Positions 42,837-49,290 of a DNA stretch of 64,000 nt are shown piece by piece. Under the pieces are notes generated by a model. The model made no database searches and was not told where the DNA came from. It was given only the letters and a program-made list of their open reading frames with translations. Position 1 is the first letter of the stretch; every line of letters begins with the position of its first letter. The stretch comes from Achromobacter xylosoxidans A8. GTDB lineage: Bacteria > Pseudomonadota > Gammaproteobacteria > Burkholderiales > Burkholderiaceae_B. Where the stretch lies: NCBI RefSeq assembly GCF_000165835.1, contig NC_014641.1, forward strand, positions 34,157 through 98,156, given 5' to 3'. Position numbers and translations under genes: made by a program.

Positions 42837-44045
42837 TCAAGTGATAAGCCGCAACTGGTCGAAGCCGTAGATCGACTGGATGCAGCTCGGGTCTGAATCG
42901 ACCACGCGCCGGCCTGCGCGATTGGTCTTGTACGTTACCGGCCTGTCGTCGTGCGCCCACACCTGGCGGGTGTCGGGATGCACCTTCACGATGATGATGC
43001 GCTTGCCGATGTAGCGGTCGAAAACCGGGTGATGGACGCTCACGATCTCGCACCGCTGGCCGGGCTTGAACTCCACCCGGTCGGCCGGGCCTCCATCGCC
43101 ATTCCTGGCGATGCTGCAGGTTGCCGCGCTCGCTCCCGGCATCGTCGTTTCCGGCGATACAGGCCCGCCCTCGACCGGCTCGGCATCGTCGGCTTTGACG
43201 ATGCTGCAGGTCATCGTCGTTTCTGGCGATGCGGGATCTCGCTCCGGGCCTGCGCCGGTGATTTTTCCCTTGGCGTCCAACCCGGCGGCCCTGGCCGCCT
43301 TGATCCTGGTCGCGGCCTCGGCCGCCCAGCGCCTGGCGATGAAGGCCCGATGCGAGGGCAGCACCACATCGACCAGGACGAACCCCGGCGGCACCAGGAC
43401 GGTCGCCGGTTCGCGCCGCGCCGGCGGCTCCAGGCCGGCCAGCCAAGCGGGCAGGGGAGCATCGGCCAGGCGGTCGCGGTAGCTGGCCTCGACCATCACC
43501 GGGCGCTTCTTCTCGGCTCGCTGCGCAGCCAGGATGCCGCGCGCAACCTCGTCCACCGTCATGCAGCCCTGCGCCGTGTCGAAGTGCGAGCGGTAGCCCG
43601 TTTCGGAGATAAACGGCCTGTCCAGGTCGATGACGTGGAACTGGAAGTGGGCACCCAGCGGCCCGCCGTAGCCGGCCTCGTACTCCACCAGGGCGCGCAT
43701 GTCGCCATCCGCGACCAGGAACTGGCCGCGCTGGCCCCACAAGGGCACGTCGCCAGGCACCGCCGCGCAATGGCGCTCGATGACCTGGCCGGGCGCGTCG
43801 TGGTCGGCCATGCTGCCCACGTGCGTTCCGCCGTTCATCTTCCAGATGACGGCCTCGTATCGGTCGCTGGCCGCCTCGGCGGCCGCACCGTCGCCGCGCA
43901 TGATCGCCGCGTCGATCTCCACCACGGCCGCCACGGCGGCGGCCAGCAGCTCGTCGCGTTCGGTGGGCAGCTCGGCCAGCAGCTCGGCCGCCGGCGCGTT
44001 CCAGTCCTGGCCCGGCTGGGCCGGCGTCTTGCGTTTCTTCGCCAT
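42837..44045 (-). CDS. klcB: KlcB, with a hairpin array inside the coding sequence
   Basis: This 402-residue IncP protein of unknown biochemical function is part of the KorC-controlled klcA-klcB-korC operon. The start at 44045 (MAKKRKTPAQPGQDWNAPAA) is preferred; an upstream in-frame start adds five residues. The middle (residues about 270-320) is encoded by array C and gives repetitive peptides (SPETTMTCSI, SPETTMPGAS, CSIARNGDGG). The C-terminal part (FKPGQRCEIVSVHHPVFDRY; DSDPSCIQSIYGFDQLRLIT) resumes normal composition. Its ribosome binding site overlaps an iteron. Confidence 0.85.
   Translation of the reverse strand: MAKKRKTPAQPGQDWNAPAAELLAELPTERDELLAAAVAAVVEIDAAIMRGDGAAAEAASDRYEAVIWKMNGGTHVGSMADHDAPGQVIERHCAAVPGDVPLWGQRGQFLVADGDMRALVEYEAGYGGPLGAHFQFHVIDLDRPFISETGYRSHFDTAQGCMTVDEVARGILAAQRAEKKRPVMVEASYRDRLADAPLPAWLAGLEPPARREPATVLVPPGFVLVDVVLPSHRAFIARRWAAEAATRIKAARAAGLDAKGKITGAGPERDPASPETTMTCSIVKADDAEPVEGGPVSPETTMPGASAATCSIARNGDGGPADRVEFKPGQRCEIVSVHHPVFDRYIGKRIIIVKVHPDTRQVWAHDDRPVTYKTNRAGRRVVDSDPSCIQSIYGFDQLRLIT
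43094..43239. repeat. Hairpin-palindrome array C inside klcB (4 units)
   Basis: Units: 43094-43113 (CATCGCCATTCCTGGCGATG) then CTGCAG; 43140-43159 without a clear hexamer; 43184-43203 (CATCGTCGGCTTTGACGATG) then CTGCAG; 43212-43231 (CATCGTCGTTTCTGGCGATG) then CGGGATCT. In the direction of klcB the GATCT-type palindrome comes first, as in the other arrays. The klcB frame stays open throughout. Confidence 0.88.
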
Positions 44046-44051
44046 CGGCCG

Positions 44052-44066
44052 GCCCCTCAAGTGTCA
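44052..44066 (-). other. Outlying oriV-type iteron at the klcB start
   Basis: The minus strand reads TGACACTTGAGGGGC, identical to the oriV iterons 1.5-2.5 kb away. It supplies GAGGGG as the klcB ribosome binding site and the TGA stop of the upstream small gene. Confidence 0.85.
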
Positions 44067-44275
44067 GCACGCCGCCACGCGATCACGTCGCGGGCTTCGT
44101 AGCCGTGGCGCTTGCAGTCGTCGCAGAATCCCGAGCTGAACCCCTTGTGGTTCGTGCCGATCCATGCGGCCGGCTTGCCGCATTCGTGGCCGTAGGTGCC
44201 CGGCTCGGCGTTGTGGCACTTGCCGTCCGTCGCGTAGCTGTTCGTCGGTGCCTGGGGAGCGTTGTTCCTGGTCAT
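44057..44275 (-). CDS. Small Cys-rich protein between klcA and klcB
   Basis: This 72-residue protein starts at 44275 (MTRNNAPQAPTNSYATDGKC) after the strong ribosome binding site CAGGAGGCGACC. Cysteines in KCHNAEPGTYGHECGKPAAW and FCDDCKRHGYEARDV suggest one zinc site. I do not recognise a family name. It lies in the klcA-klcB-korC operon and its stop is embedded in the iteron at 44052-44066. The open frame begins further upstream, but those codons lack a ribosome binding site. Confidence 0.65.
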   Translation of the reverse strand: MTRNNAPQAPTNSYATDGKCHNAEPGTYGHECGKPAAWIGTNHKGFSSGFCDDCKRHGYEARDVIAWRRADT

Positions 44276-44289
44276 GGTCGCCTCCTGGA

Positions 44290-44310
44290 AGCCCCGGCCG
44301 AAGCCGGGGC
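44290..44310. other. Hairpin between klcA and the small Cys-rich gene
   Basis: GCCCCGGC and GCCGGGGC flank CGAA within 44290-44310, a strong stem-loop just after the klcA stop. There is no T run, so it may stabilise or attenuate the operon transcript. Confidence 0.5.
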
Positions 44311-44319
44311 CGCCCCTCA

Positions 44320-44748
44320 TCAGTCAATAGCCCGGTAGATCGCGGCCGCCTCGGCGTGGCTGGCTGCGAAGCCGCGCAGGAAGTGATAGCGGTCGATCAG
44401 GGCATCGCCGGCGTCCGTGTCGGCGGCCTCGGCCGCGAGCTGGCCCAGCGCGAACAGGGTTGCGACAATGCCGGCGGCGTCGGCCGACAACTCGCCTCGG
44501 AAGCCGTTGCCGTCCACCTCGATCTCCAGGCGGTCGGCCAGGTCGGGGGCCATGTAAAAACCGCCGTCCGACAAGGTGTAGTAGTGCCAATACGCGCCGC
44601 TGTAGCGTTCGCAGAGCCGGCGAAGCCAGGCATACACCAGGGCCTCGCCGCGCATCATCAGACGCGGGCCGAAGTAGGCGGGCAGGAAGTCGAGGCGCTG
44701 GGCCTCGGCGACCAGGGAAGCGGTAACGGGTTGCTCTTGGGTGTTCAT
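44320..44748 (-). CDS. klcA: KlcA, ArdB-type antirestriction protein
   Basis: This 142-residue protein blocks type I restriction in the new host. ArdB/KlcA features are RLDFLPAYFGPRLMMRGEAL, YSGAYWHYYTLSDGGFYMAP and ATLFALGQLAAEA. It is the first gene of the klc operon and shares promoter and leader sequence with kleA (KorC, KorA and weak KorB sites). The start at 44748 has the ribosome binding site GGAGAAAGTCCG. Confidence 0.93.
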   Translation of the reverse strand: MNTQEQPVTASLVAEAQRLDFLPAYFGPRLMMRGEALVYAWLRRLCERYSGAYWHYYTLSDGGFYMAPDLADRLEIEVDGNGFRGELSADAAGIVATLFALGQLAAEAADTDAGDALIDRYHFLRGFAASHAEAAAIYRAID

Positions 44749-44799
44749 CGGACTTTCTCCGGTAGTTGACCTGGGCGAAATGCCCGGCCTTCAAGTGCT

Positions 44800-44858
44800 A
44801 TATTAGGGCAAAATGTCCTAATCGTCAAGCACTTTAGCTAAACTTTTTGGCCGCTAAA
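44800..44858 (-). promoter_or_regulatory. klcA promoter with KorC, KorA and degenerate KorB sites
   Basis: On the minus strand TTGACG, an 18-bp spacer and TAATAT. The KorC site TAGGGCAAAATGTCCTA (44804-44820, one mismatch to symmetry) lies in the spacer. KorA-like CTTTAGCTAAAC is at 44832-44843 and TTTGGCCGCTAAA, one mismatch to KorB, at 44846-44858. It is nearly the same as the kleA promoter. Confidence 0.88.
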
Positions 44859-44881
44859 CCTTGCCCTTTCCCTTGGCGTGC

Positions 44882-44894
44882 ATTACAATGTAAT
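44882..44894. promoter_or_regulatory. Palindromic operator of the toxin-antitoxin operon
   Basis: ATTACAATGTAAT is a perfect 6+1+6 palindrome 26 bp before the antitoxin ATG and includes TACAAT, a likely -10. It is the expected autoregulatory site of a RelB/DinJ-type antitoxin. Confidence 0.65.
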
Positions 44895-44920
44895 TCACGA
44901 ACCCAACCGGAGAACCAATC

Positions 44921-45184
44921 ATGGCTGCAAACCAGCTCGTACAAACGCGCATCGACGGCGCGATCAAGGAAGAAGCGGCGGCCGTCCTGGCCGCGATGGG
45001 CCTTACCGTGTCCGACGCGGTGCGGCTGCTGCTCACGAAGGTGGCCCAGGACAAGGCGCTGCCCTTCGAGCCGCTGATTCCGAACGCCACCACCATCGAG
45101 GCGATGAAGGAAGCCCGCAAGGGCAAGCTGCCGCGCTTCGCCACCGTCAACGATCTGATGGCCGATCTGCATGCGGCAGATTGA
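44921..45184 (+). CDS. RelB/DinJ-family antitoxin
   Basis: This 87-residue antitoxin has an N-terminal ribbon-helix-helix (NQLVQTRIDGAIKEEAAAVL; GLTVSDAVRLLLTKVAQDKA). The C-terminal toxin-binding tail includes PNATTIEAMKEARKGKLPRF. RelB/DinJ family proteins neutralise a partner RNase and repress their own operon. It overlaps the toxin gene by 14 bp. The ribosome binding site region reads ACCGGAGAACCAATC before the ATG at 44921. It is transcribed opposite to the klc operon, next to oriV. Confidence 0.9.
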   Translation: MAANQLVQTRIDGAIKEEAAAVLAAMGLTVSDAVRLLLTKVAQDKALPFEPLIPNATTIEAMKEARKGKLPRFATVNDLMADLHAAD

Positions 45185-45452
45185 GCGCACCGGCCAGTTC
45201 AAGCGCGACTACAAGCGCGAGGCGAAAGGGCAGCACCGGGCCACGCTCGACGCCGACCTGGTGCCCGTCCTGGTCGCGCTCGCCGACGACCAGCCGCTGG
45301 AACCTCGGCACCGCGACCACGCGCTGACCGGGGACTGGAAGGATCACCGGGATTGCCACGTCAAGCCCGACCTGGTGCTGATCTACCAGAAGCCCGACGC
45401 CGACACGCTGCGCCTGGTGCGCCTCGGCTCTCACTCCGAACTCGGCTTGTGA
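45171..45452 (+). CDS. YafQ/RelE-family mRNA interferase toxin
   Basis: This 93-residue toxin is of the YafQ type (MRQIERTGQFKRDYKREAKG; LTGDWKDHRDCHVKPDLVLI; RLVRLGSHSELGL). YafQ family proteins cleave mRNA at the ribosome; the C-terminal GSHSEL contains the catalytic His. Together with the overlapping antitoxin it would act as an addiction module. The usual final Phe after SEL is replaced by Gly-Leu. Confidence 0.9.
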   Translation: MRQIERTGQFKRDYKREAKGQHRATLDADLVPVLVALADDQPLEPRHRDHALTGDWKDHRDCHVKPDLVLIYQKPDADTLRLVRLGSHSELGL

Positions 45453-45630
45453 TCGGCGCGGGCCTGGCCCCGCGTCTCACGTTTCATTGACACTTGAGGG
45501 GCGCTTTCCGCGCCACCGGCCGAGCTGGCCGACCCCCTTCCTTGGCGTAAAACCTGCGGCGGTGGAGCTGCTGCGATGCTTGAGGATCGCGCGGCCGGTC
45601 GAACCGCGGCGACCTGGTTGGGGAGTGTGA

Positions 45631-45824
45631 GGGGGCTTTGCCCCCTCGCAAGCTCTCGAACTTACTGCCTTCCGCCAGGCGCTTGCGCCTGGCTCTCCTA
45701 AGCCGTAGCGCCGAAGGCGCTCCATTGTGGGGTGAGGCCGCAAGGCGGCCGAGGGGCGTAGCCCCTGGGGGGATGGGAGGCCGCTTGCGGCCGGGTGGGA
45801 TCGAGAAGGGGGGTTTCCCCCCTT
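45631..45824. other. Ladder of seven perfect short-loop hairpins beside oriV
   Basis: Stems with 2-4 nt loops: 45631-45645 (GGGGGC-TTT-GCCCCC), 45674-45693 (GCCAGGCG-CTTG-CGCCTGGC), 45707-45721 (AGCGCC-GAA-GGCGCT), 45736-45750 (GGCCGC-AAG-GCGGCC), 45752-45766 (AGGGGC-GTA-GCCCCT), 45779-45792 (GGCCGC-TT-GCGGCC), 45806-45824 (AAGGGGGG-TTT-CCCCCCTT). No gene is convincing here. Confidence 0.8.
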
Positions 45825-45885
45825 CGGCGGCCGGTCATGCTGCGCGGCAGCTTGGGCCGTGTTGCCGTTTTTTTCGCCAGCCTCT

Positions 45886-45941
45886 GGTTAAAACTACCTG
45901 GTTATATAAAAAGGTTATAAAGACGGTTAAAAACCTGGTTA
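45886..45941. repeat. Five GGTTA direct repeats in the AT-rich part of oriV
   Basis: GGTTA starts at 45886, 45900, 45913, 45925 and 45937, that is every 12-14 bp, in the only clearly AT-rich stretch near the iterons. It is a candidate unwinding element or a protein-binding register. Confidence 0.7.
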
Positions 45942-46573
45942 GCATGACCGAAAAACGCGCGTAAACCGTTGTCACGCCAAGGAAAAGTGCGAAGAGGCCG
46001 CCCCTCAAGTGTCAATGGATAAGCCCCCCATGTGTCAATACGCTGCCCCTCAAGTGTCAAGAACCGCGCCCCTCAAGTGTCAGTAGGGCCGCCCCTCAAG
46101 TGTCAATACCGGGGCAGGGTTCCTAACAGGGTTATCCACAACTTCGGTGGATAACTCCATGCCGATCAGGCACTTAGGCCGCCTCGGCGGCCGCCTGGAC
46201 GGCTCGACCAGGCCGAAATCGGCCGCTGCCCCCCAAGTGTCAACATCGCGCCGGCCCCGCTGCCCCTCAAGTGTCAACGTCAGGGCTGCGCCGGCCGGCC
46301 TCGGCCGACTTGTCCCGAAACTGTCCACAACGGCCGCGCCGGTGGGGCAGGGCAGGGAAGGCCCCGGAAACGGGCCAGGAAGGCCCGTCAGGGCCGCAAA
46401 GCCCAGCGGCGAGGGCCACCGGCCCGGTGAGCGTCGGGAAGGCGCTGGAAGCCCGCCAGGGGCGAGACGGGCGGCTCTGCCGCCTGGCTCGATGCGCAGC
46501 ACGACATAGCCGGTTCTCGCGGCCGCCGGCCGGGAGAATCCCCCGCAGCTCGGCCCCTCAAGTGTCAAAGGGT

Positions 46574-46788
46574 GGATCTCATCGTCAGAAGCGGCGATGC
46601 GAGATCCAGCGCCGGCGTCGGCCGTCATCGTCGGAACTGGCGATGGGGCCCTCGGTTCATCGTCAAAGGTGGCGATGGTCGACCGTGGCCTGGACGTGGC
46701 CAGCCTCGCCGGAAATGACGATGCTGCAGCTCGACGTGCGCGCGACCAGGTGGCCGGAACTCCCTCGTCAGAAGCGGCGATGCTCGAG
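46574..46788. repeat. Hairpin-palindrome array D (5 units)
   Basis: Units and palindromes: GGATCT then 46580-46599 (CATCGTCAGAAGCGGCGATG) then CGAGATCC; 46626-46645 then GGGCCC; 46658-46677 then GTCGAC; TGGCCA at 46697-46702; 46704-46723 then CTGCAG; 46763-46782 then CTCGAG. The spacer CTCGACGTGCGCG after CTGCAG is shared with array A, showing common descent. It is the fullest copy of the array. Confidence 0.9.
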
Positions 46789-46816
46789 AAAAAAAGCCGC
46801 CTCGATCTCGGGCGGC
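46789..46816 (-). terminator. Terminator next to array D
   Basis: On the minus strand GCCGCC...GGCGGC (arms 46811-46816 and 46796-46801) is followed by seven T residues. As at arrays A and B, it directly abuts the CTCGAG of the last unit. Confidence 0.8.
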
Positions 46817-46951
46817 TCTCCAGGGGCAGGGCGGCGGTCATCGAGGCTAAGCCGGGATACGGCCAGTTTTAGCTCATAAGCCTCAAAGTCATTAAAGACG
46901 TCTTGCTTATGCAGGCTGCTCCGATCACGCGGGATCGGCCCCCCCTGCCGA

Positions 46952-47179
46952 TCACTCGGGTGATCGGTTCTCCATACCTCGGAGGGCCGGGAGCGGCTCC
47001 GATCCATTGCGACCTCGAGCCCTTGCCGCGCTGGCACGTACAGCTTGGTCATATGTCATCGTGCCGGCAACCACCGCTGCAACGTCCGCCAGAAATCGTG
47101 GCTTGGGTTCATGGCCCGCAATCCGCGTGTTTGCAAGGGCCTGGGCAATTGCATCGCCGCGCACCTCCTTCGTGGTCAC
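46952..47179 (-). CDS. VbhA-like antitoxin, without a visible Fic toxin
   Basis: This 75-residue protein contains the VbhA-type helix region (IAQALANTRIAGHEPKPRFL; ADVAAVVAGTMTYDQAVRAS). VbhA proteins inhibit Fic-domain AMP-transferases encoded beside them. No Fic gene lies on either side; downstream there is only oriV. The start overlaps the stop of the preceding 63-codon gene by 4 bp. It may be a remnant of a toxin-antitoxin pair or the antitoxin of a partner elsewhere. Confidence 0.6.
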   Translation of the reverse strand: MTTKEVRGDAIAQALANTRIAGHEPKPRFLADVAAVVAGTMTYDQAVRASAARARGRNGSEPLPALRGMENRSPE

Positions 47180-47367
47180 GGCAACACCTCAACCCCAACA
47201 GGACGCCAAGCCATCACCTCTCCACCGTGCAGCTTCGGATCGAACCGCTTAAGCAGGTTCTCCAGTGCGTGCTCCTCGATCCGTGGCCGGGAAGAAATGC
47301 CGCGCCCCCGCGGCAGCGAAACGGGGCGAGGCACCTTCATCTGACTTGCTTTCTTGGTCATGCTCAT
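47176..47367 (-). CDS. Small protein upstream of the VbhA-like gene
   Basis: This 63-residue basic protein (MSMTKKASQMKVPRPVSLPR; EEHALENLLKRFDPKLHGGE; VMAWRPVGVEVLP) is preceded by CCAGGAGGAAAATC, a strong ribosome binding site. The C-terminal RFDPKLHGGE stretch faintly recalls the toxin-binding tails of MazE/AbrB-type antitoxins, which is a weak guess. Coupled by 4 bp to the next gene. Confidence 0.5.
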   Translation of the reverse strand: MSMTKKASQMKVPRPVSLPRGRGISSRPRIEEHALENLLKRFDPKLHGGEVMAWRPVGVEVLP

Positions 47368-47486
47368 GATTTTCCTCCTGGAACGTCACGCCGCACAATG
47401 CGAACGGTCGTCTCGTCGACGGGACCTGGGAGCGAAATGCCGTGATCAGAAAAGTCCGTGCCGGGCCTTGGCTCCGAGCTGGACGA

Positions 47487-47858
47487 TCACGATTGATCCC
47501 AAGCGTCGATGGTCAATAGTTGATTGGGAGGACAAGCGGCAATCTTCTCTGCGTGAAAGATCAAATTGCCCTTCCAGTTCGGGGGCATCACATAGTCATC
47601 GCCAATGATGGCAGGCCCCCTGTGCGCCGGCGGTCCGTCAGCAAGCAGCGGCAGCACATCGCTGGCTTTGGCGGTGTAGCGGTTCGGGTAGCCGCTGAAG
47701 GAGAGTTGGATCGCCGACCCCGCCTTCACGAGTTGATGCAGCCACTCGATGCCGCCGGGTCCGACCTCCCAGTTCGCGAGAACGGCCGCCCTTCGGTCCA
47801 CCGCCTGGTCACGCTCCTCGGGTGTCTGAGCTGCGACAACTATCCACCAGCCGATCAT
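47487..47858 (-). CDS. Hypothetical protein of the transposon left arm
   Basis: This 123-residue protein (MIGWWIVVAAQTPEERDQAV; GPGGIEWLHQLVKAGSAIQL; PNWKGNLIFHAEKIAACPPN) starts at 47858 after AAGGAGCAAACG. A longer frame runs to 47957, but only the shorter start has a ribosome binding site. No known motif. Divergent from the next gene with 29 bp between starts. Confidence 0.6.
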   Translation of the reverse strand: MIGWWIVVAAQTPEERDQAVDRRAAVLANWEVGPGGIEWLHQLVKAGSAIQLSFSGYPNRYTAKASDVLPLLADGPPAHRGPAIIGDDYVMPPNWKGNLIFHAEKIAACPPNQLLTIDAWDQS

Positions 47859-47887
47859 CGTTTGCTCCTTCGTTGCTGGCCAATCCC

Positions 47888-48190
47888 ATGCACAACGAGC
47901 CTGAAGTGCCTGCTCGATTTGTCGGATGGCGCTCTGTGTCGGATGATCGCACTTCATCTTCAGGAGATATTCTCTTCACCATTCAAAAGCCATTGCCACC
48001 GCCCGCCGGCTACGCCAGTTGGCTCGACTACGCAGTCGAGGCGTTCAGCACCCGGCAGGCGTGGCTCGAAAGCCTCTGGGAAACCTGGGTCGACGACACC
48101 GCTGTCGAACTAGACCGCGAAGAGATCCGCGAGTCTGCGCGTCTGGAACTGCGCGCCCTGCGCAAGGCGGCCGGAGCTGCTGACCCATGA
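47888..48190 (+). CDS. Hypothetical protein of the transposon left arm
   Basis: This 100-residue protein (MHNEPEVPARFVGWRSVSDD; SWLDYAVEAFSTRQAWLESL; ELDREEIRESARLELRALRK) has a helical, charged C-terminus. The start at 47888 is chosen over 47822 because the upstream part overlaps the divergent gene. The ribosome binding site is weak. No family recognised. Confidence 0.5.
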   Translation: MHNEPEVPARFVGWRSVSDDRTSSSGDILFTIQKPLPPPAGYASWLDYAVEAFSTRQAWLESLWETWVDDTAVELDREEIRESARLELRALRKAAGAADP

Positions 48191-48227
48191 GTTGGGGACA
48201 CGTGCCGCACACACCGCACTTACCGAG

Positions 48228-49277
48228 CTATCGAACCTTTCGCGCACCGGTCTTGGCGGCCTTTGAGGCTGGCACTTCTTGCGGCGGCGGTACCGGTTCC
48301 GGCGGCGAGAGCCGCTCCAGCAGCGCGCGAAGCGTCTGTGCTTCGGCTTTGAATTGCGTCGCTTCTTGCTGGGCCACCGCGAGTCGTTCCCTCGTCGCCT
48401 GAAGATCGTCAACAAGGCCGCGATTGCTGGCCGTCAGTTCTCGTTGCGACACCTCGGCCGCATCGGCCTTGACCTGCAGCCGCGTAACGGCGTCGGCCTG
48501 CGCCAGCAAGCTCTCGCGATGGCGGCCTTCGGCCTGCGCCAATTGGCCACGCAGCGCCTCGAGCTGCTTGTCGGCCTTGATCCGGGCCTGGCGCTCCTGG
48601 TCGATCTCCAGCAGCGCGCGCCGCTCGGCGGCGTCCGAACGAGCGTTCGCCGCGTCCACGGCCTCCCTTGCCTTGGCTAATTCGGCGCTGAAATCCACCC
48701 GCACTCGCTCCTGCTGATGGCGCGCTTCCTCGAGATGGCGCTGCAACTCCTGCAACCTGGCCACGGCGCCGGCATGGGCGCGCCGCTCTGCCTCCAGGTC
48801 CGTTTGCCGTTGCTGGAGCGATTCCTGGGTCGCGCTCAGCTGCTGACGCAGGGTATCGGCGCTGGCCAGCGCCTCGGTTGCCGCTTGGCGAGCCCGAGCT
48901 TCCTCGCCCTGAGCCTGCTCGACCGCGGCCTGGTCCTCCAGGCGCAGCGCCGCGAGTTCGTGGCGCGCAGCGGCCGTGGCCTGCCGCCACAACTCGGCGA
49001 TGACCTCCGCCGCGCTCGTTTTGAGTTCGGGCGGCAGATCCGGATGGTCGATTTCGACGCGCGCCTTGCTGCGCAGATCCTCCCAGAACTTGGCCAGCGC
49101 CTCCGCCGGCGCACTCATCGAGCCCTTGCGCACAAACTGGTACAGCTTGCTTGCCGTGGGGGTGATGCCATAGCGGAAGAACAGCAACGCGCAAACCTCA
49201 CGATAGAGGTCTTTTGTTTCCGTAAATCGCCCCCGGAGGGTTTCAATGTCGCTCTGGAGTTCAATTTCGGTATTCAT
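48228..49277 (-). CDS. tnpT: TnpT-like cointegrate-resolution protein (KfrA_N domain and coiled coil)
   Basis: This 349-residue protein has an N-terminal KfrA-type DNA-binding domain (residues about 5-110, ETLRGRFTETKDLYREVCAL; KLYQFVRKGSMSAPAEALAK) and a long Gln/Ala/Glu coiled coil (about 120-335). In Tn4651 the TnpT partner binds the resolution site and assists TnpS. The start at 49277 (MNTEIELQSDIETLRGRF) is chosen since the few codons before it have no ribosome binding site. Divergent from tnpS. Confidence 0.75.
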   Translation of the reverse strand: MNTEIELQSDIETLRGRFTETKDLYREVCALLFFRYGITPTASKLYQFVRKGSMSAPAEALAKFWEDLRSKARVEIDHPDLPPELKTSAAEVIAELWRQATAAARHELAALRLEDQAAVEQAQGEEARARQAATEALASADTLRQQLSATQESLQQRQTDLEAERRAHAGAVARLQELQRHLEEARHQQERVRVDFSAELAKAREAVDAANARSDAAERRALLEIDQERQARIKADKQLEALRGQLAQAEGRHRESLLAQADAVTRLQVKADAAEVSQRELTASNRGLVDDLQATRERLAVAQQEATQFKAEAQTLRALLERLSPPEPVPPPQEVPASKAAKTGARKVR

Positions 49278-49290
49278 TAATAAATAATAC

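Larger units (their letters stand above)
45487..46569. other. oriV: Vegetative origin oriV of the IncP-1 plasmid
   Basis: TrfA-type iterons (GCCCCTCAAGTGTCA) occur singly in inverted orientation at 45487-45502. A tandem of five follows with ends at 46014, 46037 (degenerate), 46059, 46082 and 46104, spaced 22-23 bp. Three more lie near 46228-46242, 46261-46277 and 46552-46567. A DnaA box TTATCCACA is at 46132-46140 with an inverted partner at 46147-46154. An AT-rich block with GGTTA repeats lies at 45886-45941. trfA itself is not in the window. Confidence 0.93.

Noticed and set aside
46574..46788. CRISPR-like array
   Set aside because: The repeated unit is itself a hairpin, spacers are short and irregular, units vary, and no cas genes are present.
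46903..47445. 180-codon rightward frame
   Set aside because: It is a shadow over the two coupled small leftward genes; its composition is Pro/Arg/His-rich and it has no ribosome binding site.
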